A stretch of 64,000 nt of DNA from assembly GCA_963575745.1 (NCBI GenBank), contig CAUYUJ010017971.1, positions 335,394 to 399,393 of the forward strand, in the 5' to 3' direction. Position 1 is the first letter of the stretch; every line of letters starts with the position of its first letter. This document shows, one piece after another, positions 45,968-55,000 of the stretch. The stretch is from Prorocentrum cordatum (Eukaryota; Sar; Dinophyceae; Prorocentrales; Prorocentraceae). Both the position numbers and the translations under genes were made by a program. Below the pieces are notes generated by a model. The model was given only the letters and a program-made list of their open reading frames with translations, had not been told where the DNA came from and made no database searches.

Positions 45968-46120
45968 CGGGCTTCTCAGAAGCCCTATGGCTCTCTGAGT
46001 GGCTTCCCGCGTCTTCGGTGAAAGCTTCGAAGACTTCTCGGGAGGCGGGGGGGCTTCCGAGCCTTCTGAGAAGGCGCGCCCCTTCTGGCTTCCCCCCAGG
46101 CTCGCCGCCGACTTTGCTTT
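45968..46120. repeat. Dispersed two-part repeat, first half only
   Basis: GGGCTTCTCAGAAGCCC, CCGAGCCTTCTGAGAAGGCG, GGCTCGCCGCCGACTT match 33898-34050. Confidence 0.75.
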
Positions 46121-47536
46121 AACGACCCCACACCCTGCCATTGCTCGCCTGAAACCAACCCTAGCCCCCCACCTCGTCTCCAACTGGCCATTCCATCCCG
46201 CGCCCTTCTGGCCCCTCTTCTGGGAACCCCCCTCGCTGCAATTTCTCGTTTGGGATCGACCCTGAACCCCCACCTCACCCCCATTTGCCATGGTACCCCT
46301 AAAGCTTTCGTCATTTGCTCCGCCCTACAAGTTCTCCCCCTTCGCCCTCACCTCACAGCTCGCATCCACCTAGCCACAGCATTCACAACCACTGTGGACC
46401 TCTATACTTGGGACCCCCGACCTTACCATTTCTCGCCCGAAGCGTGTCCTCGATGCTGGCCAGAGCGCTTCGGCCAGGACAGCTCAGCATGGGGATTGCT
46501 GACGATGGAGGGAAGCGGGGGAGGAGGGTGGAGGAGAAGGAGAGGATGAGAAGGAGTGCAGGAGGAGGGGGGATATAGGCTAGAGAGACAGCAACAGCAG
46601 CAGCTTTAGGAGGGAAGAAAGAAAAGAGGAAGGAGGATCTGAGGAGAGCGAAGGGTGGGAGGGGGGAGGAGGGAGGGATGGAGGGAGAGAGGGAGGGAGA
46701 GAGGGAGGGAGGGAGAGCTGGGAGGGAGGGGAGGGAGGGAGGAAGGGGAGGGAAGGAGATTGGTGTTGGACGGAGGGGAAGGATGATGAGCAGAAGCAAG
46801 GATGGCGATGGACGATGAAGGAAAACAGAAGGAGGGACGGACGAGGAAGGATGGAGAAGGTAAAAAGAGGAGGGAGAGGAAGTAGGAGGGTGAGAAGAGG
46901 GGGGAGGCTATTGCTTCGATGCGGTCATAGATGCACGCGTTTCACTATAGGTTCCTGAGGGCGAAACTCGGAGGCAGAGCCTACAAGCGCAACGAGAAAA
47001 AGGGCCCGGCACAGGGACGCGTTACGGGCCTCGCTACCCCCGGCACGCCCAATAACTCACGCGAGGGCACGAGCCGCTAAGACGAGTGGCAGTATACATA
47101 ATTTCTACTGCCCGTGCACCAGTGCAGAAGCGGCAGCTGTAGACCCGCTGGGTGCAGACGGGCAGGGAAGATAGTGACACGAGGAATGGTAACGGTAGCG
47201 AGCCCGAAAGGGCTGACGCAACTCTGTAGTCCATCCTACCCTTTGCAGGCTTGCTCCGGGACCCGGCATGCAAACGGACTGAGAACTTGCGAGAACTTGC
47301 TGAGCAAAAGACAGGGCGAGTTCCAGGAAAGTATGGCGTAATCTCGCGCCCTAGAGACTGCCCGCAGGCGTGCAGTATGCAGCTCTGCCTGGGTACCGCT
47401 GCGAAGAAAAAGCACGCTGCGGGAGGCGGAGCAGGCTCTGCTTCGGGCGCACCGAGTGTTCCAACCAGCCAAGCGCGCACCTGTGGCAGCACTGCCGCGG
47501 CCCTGCCAGCCTCGATGGCAACGGAAAAGAGTACGT
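46121..47536. other. Unassigned DNA with a GAGGGA run
   Basis: Contains (GAGGGA)n at 46640-46760 and, from 46900, unique-looking moderately GC-rich DNA. Open frames such as the minus frame 47034-47492 show no known domain. Confidence 0.4.
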
Positions 47537-47726
47537 TTAAGTCGGGCCTGTCCCCCTACAGGGGGATTTTCAACGAAAAATAAAAAAATACCCCAGAAAT
47601 AGTCCAAAAATGCTCAAAAAATAGTCTGGGGACTATCTTTTATGTTTTGACCTTTCTGGTGCATTATTAGGGTACTTTTTATTTTTCGTCGAAAATCCCC
47701 CTGTATAGGGGACACGCCCGACATAA
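47537..47726. mobile_element. MITE copy 1 (190 bp, 8-bp target duplication)
   Basis: Ends are TTAAGTCGGGCCTGTCCCC and, reversed, TTATGTCGGGCGTGTCCCC, extending about 55 bp inward through CAGGGGGATTTTC and ACGAAAAATAAAAA. GAGTACGT flanks it exactly on both sides (47529-47536 and 47727-47734). No coding sequence. The 8-bp duplication is typical of hAT-like or P-like transposase targets. Confidence 0.9.
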
Positions 47727-47911
47727 GAGTACGTCGGGAGAGAGACGCGCGTCTGCTGCGCGACTGCACTCTGCCCCGCGTCAGCATCCCCGGCCTGACG
47801 AGAGGCAGGGAGGGCCAGGCTCGGAGGCCGACGCACCGAGCGGCAGGCGGCAGCGAGAAGACCTCCACGGAGGTGGGCCGCTCCGCGGAGCCTTGCGTCT
47901 GGGGACGAGCT

Positions 47912-48107
47912 TTCAGTCGGGCCTGTCCCCCTACAGGGGGATTTTCGACGAAAAATAAAAAATACCCAAAAAAAAAAAAAAAAAAAATACTCCAAAAAGA
48001 ATCTGGGGACTATTTTTTTAGTATGGTTTGACCTTTTCGGGGTATTGTTGGGGTATCTTTTATTTTTCGTCGAAAAACCCCCTGTATGGGGGACACGCCC
48101 GACATAA
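47912..48107. mobile_element. MITE copy 2 (196 bp, 8-bp target duplication)
   Basis: Same ends as copy 1 (TTCAGTCGGGCCTGTCCCC and reversed TTATGTCGGGCGTGTCCCC), flanked by GACGAGCT at 47904-47911 and 48108-48115. The interior has a poly-A run. Copies 1 and 2 lie 185 bp apart in the same orientation. Confidence 0.9.
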
Positions 48108-48115
48108 GACGAGCT

Positions 48116-48811
48116 CCGCAGAACAGGTCCTCTGCACAGTCCGCGGGGAAGAGGCGAGCGCCCCAGTGGCGGCAGAGCCACCGGGGGGGGCGAGAATGTG
48201 CGCAGAGGCTCGTCGCTTGTGGCGGGCTGGCGCGAGAGATGCTGGAGCGTGGCCACTGCAGGCGTCTGACCGCGCGCACCGAGGCGTCGAGTGGGATCCG
48301 CGCAGGACGCCTCGGCCACCTGGGAGCGGCCCCTGGCGGAGGCCGACGGTGGAGTGCCTGGCGCACCGGGCCCCCGCTCGTGGGGTGGCTCAAGGGCTCC
48401 AGGGAACGGATACCAGTCCCAGGCCCAAAGCGTCCGACACGAAGCCGAAACGAAAACGGCCCACGAAAGGGCCCACTTGGGTCGCTCTTCAGCTGCGGAT
48501 ATGTCTAGCGTGCCTGAACTCCCTCCATCCTGCGAGCCGCAGCCCCTGACCCAGACCGAAAGGGAACGAACAAAAACCGCAGCTGGCCGCGCCTGGCCTT
48601 GGCCATTGACAGGCACGTCCGCGTGGCGCATCCACTACGCGGGGCGCCCCCTCCCGCACTGGGGAACTCCAGCAGGGCGGAGTAGCCTGCAGGCCACCGC
48701 CTGGTGAAGGTGCGCGGCTGCTGGTCATGTTGCCCACCCGTGCAGTTCGGAGCCTCTGGCGGAAGTTGTCGTGGGCACCTATCTGGCACCTGCGCGGTAG
48801 CCCGACGCGAC
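48116..48811. other. GC-rich DNA without a recognised gene
   Basis: Frames on both strands are open but show no domain. Confidence 0.4.
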
Positions 48812-49075
48812 TGCCTTGCGCGCGCGCGACTACGCCAGGAAAGCTGGGGCACATACAGCCAAAAACCATAATAAGGACGCGCTGTAAGGACGCAAGACCC
48901 TTGGAAGCCGAAGTTGGGATCTTTGGGGCGGCGGGCGACGAAAACCCCAAGGACGCAGGAGCAAGGAAGAGCAAGGACGCAAGGGTACCCTGAGCAAAGG
49001 CGCGCGTCCTTATTAGGGTTTTTGACTGTACCTTGCGCGCGCGTGACTACCCCAGGAAAGCTGGGGCACATGTGG
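48812..49075. repeat. Direct repeats flanking the TA-type MITE
   Basis: GCGCGCGCGACTACGCCAGG, AAAGCTGGGGCACATAC (from about 48815) and GCGCGCGCGTGACTACCCC, AGGAAAGCTGGGGCACATG (from about 49035) flank the element, so a larger duplication of about 45 bp surrounds it. Confidence 0.75.
48856..49028. mobile_element. Tc1/mariner-like MITE (173 bp, TA target)
   Basis: The left end CAGCCAAAAACCATAATAAG and the reversed right end CAGTCAAAAACCCTAATAAG continue GACGCG(C). TA lies on both sides (48854-48855 and 49029-49030). CAGT-like ends with a TA duplication are the mark of Tc1/mariner-type (Stowaway-like) elements. No transposase is inside. Confidence 0.85.
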
Positions 49076-49743
49076 CCGCGAGGAGGCGAAAAGTCAAAAA
49101 GAAACTGAGGAGGACGCGCAAGAGGCAGGGACCGCGAGCGAAATCGCGCGACTAAGCATGGATGGCGCGGGAGGATATCAGCTGGGAGTGAGAAGGCTAT
49201 CGCCGCAGCGAGCACGTCAACAACGGCCTGCGTATGGCACGGCAACGCGCAAGATCACACCTCCTGCTCTAGACCCCTTTGGTTTGCTGAGCACTGCATC
49301 GCCCCATCGAAGTGCAAGCGGACTGGCAGGCTGTCTACGTTGCTTAATGCACGGCAGGCTCACTAAATCTAAACTCGCAGGCACGCCTGTAAATGAACTT
49401 TGCATTGTAGGAAGCACGAGCTTTTTTCCAGAGCGCCCCTCCCGCCACGCCAAGCCATACGCCGAAGCGCGCAGGCGAAAACAAAAAAAAGACGCCAAGG
49501 CACAGGCATCCCATGCAACGTAAGTTGATAATTCTACAGAATGCTATTGGCAATGGCGTTCATGTGGTTCGCAATGCGTTCGCACACTCGCTTCGGCGCA
49601 CGGTTTAGCGCAGCGTACCGTCCCACCCTGCACTACGGGAAGAAAAAACCCCATAAACATAAACCTTTGCACTTCGCACGGGTTTCTTGGAACTGCCACG
49701 GGCGGCGGGCACGATGGTCCGAACACAAGTGACACACACCATT
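49076..49743. other. Unassigned DNA left of the copia element
   Basis: A 121-codon plus frame (49158-49523) ends Lys/Ala/Arg-rich but shows no known domain. Low-GC patches appear as the copia element is approached. Confidence 0.4.
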
Positions 49744-49748
49744 ATGGT

Positions 49749-49851
49749 TGAATGGATAAGCGGGTGATTTCGATATGGAGTAAGTTTTCCTGGGCTCGAG
49801 GCTCAAACCGGCTGCGGTGCGAACAAGGGACTCTCACAAGGGATTCTCACA
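49749..49851 (-). repeat. Copia 3' LTR (about 103 bp)
   Basis: Read on the minus strand it runs TGTGAGAATCCC ... CATTCA, preceded by the purine tract GAGGGGGGC. About 60 bp (CAGCCGG..TGAGCCTCGAG to CACCCGCTTATC) match the 5' LTR. A second TGTGAGAGTCCC inside means its start could also be at 49838. Confidence 0.7.
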
Positions 49852-49970
49852 GCCCCCCTCAGATCTGACTCTCATCAGATACCTTTGGAGGCAGAGCTGG
49901 TATCAAAAACAATACGTTGAATCATGTACCTCACCGTGCCGTTATATGATGCCACAGATTACGGTCGGGA

Positions 49971-50525
49971 TTATTGTTTGATCCTCGATGCTACAGCTTT
50001 CAACACACGCGCGGTTGAGGAAATTTTCTGAAGGTAACCGACGTCGATCAAGATGTCGTTCACCACTGTGTCCTCGCTCATGAGATCGCTGGGAGACCTC
50101 TGCCTCGACTCAATGTTCTTGCTTGGAGATCGGCGCCTGGAGCGCGACCGGGCGCGGTCACGGACATCGCCGGTTGCTGAGTCTGGCCTGCTTTTGCTGT
50201 CTGCCACACGGCTGCTCGCCGGAGGTGGCGTCGGAGGCCTTTGGGGCGTTGGTGAACGCTCTCGCCAAGCCTCTGTCTGATTGTACTCAAGATACTCTGG
50301 TCCACTACCACAGTAACGCACCGGGCAAGAATTATCAATCTTTGTTGATTTCTCTGCACCGTAACCGTGTAGACCGTGCGCGGTGCTCAGGTGCTGCACC
50401 ATGCGGTAGGAAGGAGTACCTTCGATTTTTCCCTTGCTGGTTGCGCTGTCAGCCTGTACTTTCGCATAGTACTCCGTGCAATCAGGGCATTTCTTAAAGC
50501 ACCATTTCACACTTGGTGACAACAT
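49971..50525 (-). CDS. Extra ORF after copia pol: zinc-finger, Arg/Ser-rich protein
   Basis: 184 codons, intact, with its own ATG preceded by an in-frame stop and lying between the end of pol (50584) and the polypurine tract. Residues 9-16 read CFKKCPDC and 45-50 HLSTAH, a possible C2H2 or BED-like zinc site (C13-x2-C16, H45-x4-H50). Residues about 85-165 are rich in Arg, Ser, Pro and Asp (RARSRSRRRSPSK), like RS domains that bind RNA or splicing factors. Ordinary copia elements have no such ORF. It may bind element RNA or host splicing proteins; this is inference. It could alternatively be a captured host exon. Confidence 0.6.
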   Translation of the reverse strand: MLSPSVKWCFKKCPDCTEYYAKVQADSATSKGKIEGTPSYRMVQHLSTAHGLHGYGAEKSTKIDNSCPVRYCGSGPEYLEYNQTEAWRERSPTPQRPPTPPPASSRVADSKSRPDSATGDVRDRARSRSRRRSPSKNIESRQRSPSDLMSEDTVVNDILIDVGYLQKISSTARVLKAVASRIKQ

Positions 50526-50583
50526 ACTGTCTCAGAAACACACAAAAGGTGAATGCTTGAGCCAGCACGTCTACGGAGGAGCA

Positions 50584-52090
50584 TTACGCATAGATGCCCA
50601 AACGTCGCTTTAGCGTGGAAAGCCTCGCTCTGTCAAGGTACTTTGTTCCCATGTCTGAAATGTTATCTGCTGTTGTTACCTTTGAGATATTTATGCGATT
50701 GGCTTGCACGAGCTGCTGCACATGTAAAAACTTAATATCGACACGCTTCAACCTTCCTACGCCGAGTCTCGATGCTATGGCCCTGCCTGCGCTGCTGTCT
50801 GATTTCTAATTGGCCGAAGTTTCATACCCGAGCTCTCTGATCAACGATTGCGCATGCAATGCCTCTGCGGCGCCGGAGGCTATAGCATATAGCACGGCTT
50901 CGCCGCTGGACTGGGCCATCACGCTCTGTGCGCGGCTGTAATTACATAGAACGCACGAGCCCCACATGACAACTCCAGCAGATGTGCTTTTCCTCGTTCG
51001 CTGGCACCCAGCCCAATCCGAGTCTACATAAACTGTCACACAATCGGAGAGCGAATCGCACCTAAGATGCAAATGTTCGTTTCTGGCGCCTTTCAAACAC
51101 CGCAACAAATGCTTCAGCTTGCGGACATCTCTCTTCGTAAGCGACGCAAGTTGCCTCGCCAATTCTTTCACTGAAAATTGGATGTCTCCTCGTTCCTGAC
51201 AAATGAACTGCAGCGTGCCCACTGCACACCTGTATTTATGATGTTCGACCTTATCCAAAATCACAAATTCCTCTCCGACAGATCCCTTGACATGAGGGGT
51301 GTCTTTCACACCGGGTGTGCTCACAGGGGTACAGTGCAACAAGTTATAGATGTTCAATGCGTCATCGATGTATTTTTTCTGTCAGGAAAAAATTGATGCC
51401 ACCGCCACGTGTCACGTACATCCTTCCGAGGTACTTCGTGGGAACCTCATCGTTAAAACGATCACCACGCTCGAACAACACATGTTTTTCGAGCTGTCCG
51501 AAAAACTCGTCTATCTTAAATTTGTCTCCTACTGCAATGGGATCATCGACGTGCATTGACACTCGCACGCCTGTTTTTCTATTCCAAAACATCTGTGGGT
51601 CTGTCAAACAGCGATCAAAACCAAGATGGTCTGTCAACACAGTAGATATAAAGTCTTGGAAGTTTTACGGTGCTTTTCTCAAGCCATTCATGGCCTTGTT
51701 CATCTTCCAGACCCATCCGGGGCACCGAGAACGCCAAGGTTCTGGCGGGCGGCAGAAAACGTTCTCATCTGATATGTCTGCGTGCATAAATGCAACACTG
51801 AAGTCCCCGATGCTCACGTCAAGTTTCTCTGCCATTGCAATTGCTAACAAAATGCGAAGTCCAATTGGTGTTGGCGTTGCGGCGAAAACGTCGTCTCTGT
51901 CACTTGCGATCTTCAGATCTTTTGCAAGAAGCCTCGATCGCACCTCATCTCCTTTAGCCTTGTGCACCCAACCTGTTTCGATCGGTTTACTCAAAGCTTT
52001 ATCTTCCCGCACCCAAGAGCACACGCTGAAGTGGCCCAGATTGCGCATTTCTTTGGCATGCCTTGTTCGACCAAATCTTTCGGGAGCCCG
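50584..52090 (-). pseudogene. Copia pol 3' half: reverse transcriptase and RNase H, broken
   Basis: RT motifs are plain: SKPIETGWVHKAKGDE, then DVSIGDFSVAFMHADI (first catalytic Asp region), NKAMNGLRKAP and VSMHVDDPIAVG (YVDD-type box as HVDD). RNase H follows: TVYVDSDWAGCQRTRKSTSA, SSGEAVLYAIASGAAEA, and after a stop SDSSAGRAIASRLGVGRLKR and the end near 50584. Four lesions: a frameshift near 52050-52090, a TAA at about 51662, a frameshift near 51370 beside an A run, and a TAA at 50806. The element therefore cannot copy itself unaided. Confidence 0.85.
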
Positions 52091-55000
52091 TCGATGAACT
52101 CGACGCCCTCGCACCAATGTTTCAAGAGCTCTTCGCTGGTCAGGCAGAGGTCCGTTGAGTGCGGTTCCGGCTCCTCGCAAAGATATTGGTCTTCGCCGAT
52201 GTTCAGGATCGGCCGGATGATCGCCATGATTCCTGATCCTGGGGATTCTGGGCGTTCCTCTTCTGCCTTGCGTTTCCTAGCTGGTTGCCGGTCATCTGGA
52301 GACGACCCGTCCTCTTGCATTCGATCGCCGGAGGCATCGTCACGATGCTTGGCTTCGTGAGTTTTCTTGCGGCTCTTGTCAGTTGCTGCCTGCTCTGCTG
52401 TGTCATCCTGTTCTCGTTTTCGTTTCTCTGCGCATTTCAACTCCCACTCCTGCCGTCTACGCTTGCATTCAGCAGAATGGGCATTGCCATGTGTTCCCTC
52501 GTGGCACGCTTTGCACTTGGGCGTCTTGCCGCACCCTTGCCAAAATAATATAAGTTTCCCATTGGCTTCGCGCTGCTGCTGTTCAGGCGCGTCTGGCTGG
52601 GGAGATGCACGCTGCTGTACCGGGTTGCTTTCAGAGCCCGGCTTGTAATTGAGACCCCAAGGGACGCCGTAAATCTGATTCAAAATTGTCTTGTTGAACC
52701 GGGAAGTTTCCTCCAGTCTGCGTATGTTGCGGGATTGTATCAAGCCTTTGGGGGTAGCTATGATATGTTCGTCATTGCCTACAGCTCTTCCCATCCAGAC
52801 TCCAGTCACCCAATGCGGCTCCATCTTCTCGACGATGGGGCCATTGTACCGTGCGCTAACACACTCACCAAATTCACCAATAAAAGCTTGATATGGATGA
52901 CCTTTCGTTCTCTCGAACGATGTTGTTCCGTCACTGTGTTTTTGGTACCGGGTGCACAGCCATCCGCAGTGTCTGATCAACCACGGCGTGAGCAGGCTCG
53001 TGTTTTTTAGCACCATGTTGTAGTGGCCCTCAAGAGCCAACTTTTGGGTCCGGACGAGACCCTCAATCGATTGGTGAAAACGCTCAACTGTACCGTTCGA
53101 CTGTTTGGATGCAACTGACGTTTGTCTCAAATGAGTTTTCGGGGAACTTCCGTTGACCTGCCTCTTGGTAGCGACCGCGCGGGCCAAGTCCTTCACAAAC
53201 GTTTCGGAATCAGTCTGCAAAATAATTTCTCCGTTCAGACCTGCGTGCTCCAAATGTTTGACAATATATCCAACGGCATGCGTTTCAGAGGACCCTTTGG
53301 CCTTGAATTGTGCGCACGCACCATAACCGTTTACGACATCAATTACTGATACACATGTGATTACTGCTGCGTCGTGCGCCGTTTTCAAGAAGAAATAATC
53401 TATTTGTACAATGGGGATAATGGACTCTTCTGGGTGTTTGTGTGGAGACTGCTTTGCGCGCCCGTGCACGCAGAACTCACACCAAGCCCTAAAAGGTATG
53501 TGCGTCAGATTGTGTTCCAATCGTTCTTTAAGTGTTGGTCCAGTGGGAATTCTGGGAGCCATCGGTCTGTGTCCTTCCTCTGGCTGCTCCTGCACAGGAA
53601 CAGGGTGCGACTGAGAAAATGGCTTTCGAAGCGCAGTTATCATCTTGAACGGTTCGTGTAGTATCCACGGTACTTGCTCAAAGCTTTGTGTTTTGTCCCT
53701 CAGTTGATCGACGTTCACGCTGTCTTCTACAAGTTTCCAAACACTCCCTTTGAGCATTTGCATCCACGTTGACCTTACAGGACCTTGCGCATTTACTGGA
53801 AATACGAACTCTTTCGGACAAGTTGACACTACATACGTCACTCCGTCGATGACATGTTTTCCTTCAGGTAACGTTTGCACGTGTGCTGGAGGTTCGTTGT
53901 TTCCAGAGGAACCTGCACTACGACTGTCATTTGTGTTCTGCGCGCCGGTGGACCCGTTATTTTGTGGATGAGCTTCTCCTGAGAGGCTCATTGGAACGTC
54001 GCTCGGTTCAGATCTGTTTTGGGGATCGTTGTCCCCCTCACGTTGAACGAACAAAGTGATTGTCCTGCCTGGCATAATGAAATCTTCTGGCATTTCGAGT
54101 TTTGTCCAGTCTACCCTGTTTTCCAAGAGCACCCATTCGTTCCTTGGCCATTTTACCCACGTGATGCGCAGAGGGAAATGTGTTGCGATTTTACCGTATG
54201 TGAGCTTCTGTGGCAACTGTCCGACGGGAACTCTGTGTTTCTCTGCTTTGGGTGTCACCACATAAGGTTCGCCCTCAGAGGTGGTACTCCAAATTTCCTT
54301 GTTCATCTTTGCGGGAATGTTCATTCTCAATTCTTCCGGCGGCTCGTCGAGAGGCCGGAGGACAGCTGAGTGCAACGACTGGCGCTGGATGATTGGCATG
54401 ATCTTTACCGGGTCTACAAACTTACACGTTACCCGATACAGGAAATTGTGTTTTTTCACAGACAACGGTTTTGGGATATGTGGCCCTTTCATCACACAAG
54501 TGCTGCCATCAAACATGCAAGTGATGTTTTTCTGTTTCGTTAGCCTGCTGATGCTGATGAGTGTGGTACTTGCTTCTTTGAAGACACTGAAACGGATTAC
54601 AAACACTACCGTCGCGCCGTTGTGGCCGATCAATTGTATAGGTACGTCTTTGTGTCCAATCCGTGTCATCGTATCTCCCGAGGCGGTCACACCTCCTTTG
54701 CCAGCAGACTTTACCACAGGGATGTGTTTCGCGAAAGACTCATTGCACACATGATCGAAGGTTCCAGAATCCAAGAGGATCTGGAAGTCTCTCCGTGTGT
54801 ATGTGCTGGTGGACGCGACGCTGTTCTGTCCCTGCGGGACTTCGTCCAAAAACGAGTTGATGTAGTGTTCACCTTTCCCAGAGTCCACCACGATGCACAT
54901 CAAAATCGCTTGTGCGATGATCAGCCCGACGATGGCCCAACGCACTTTTGACAAGCTTGTGCATGCATGTGCACACACGTCGCAGATTTCAGACCACATG

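Noticed and set aside
43661-46122. 485- and 335-codon Ile/Leu/Ser/Pro-rich frames
   Set aside because: Pure TTC, TTA and TCC repeat; no non-repetitive segment inside.
48505-49245. 246-codon minus-strand frame
   Set aside because: It passes straight through the TA-type MITE and its flanking direct repeats, so it is composite.
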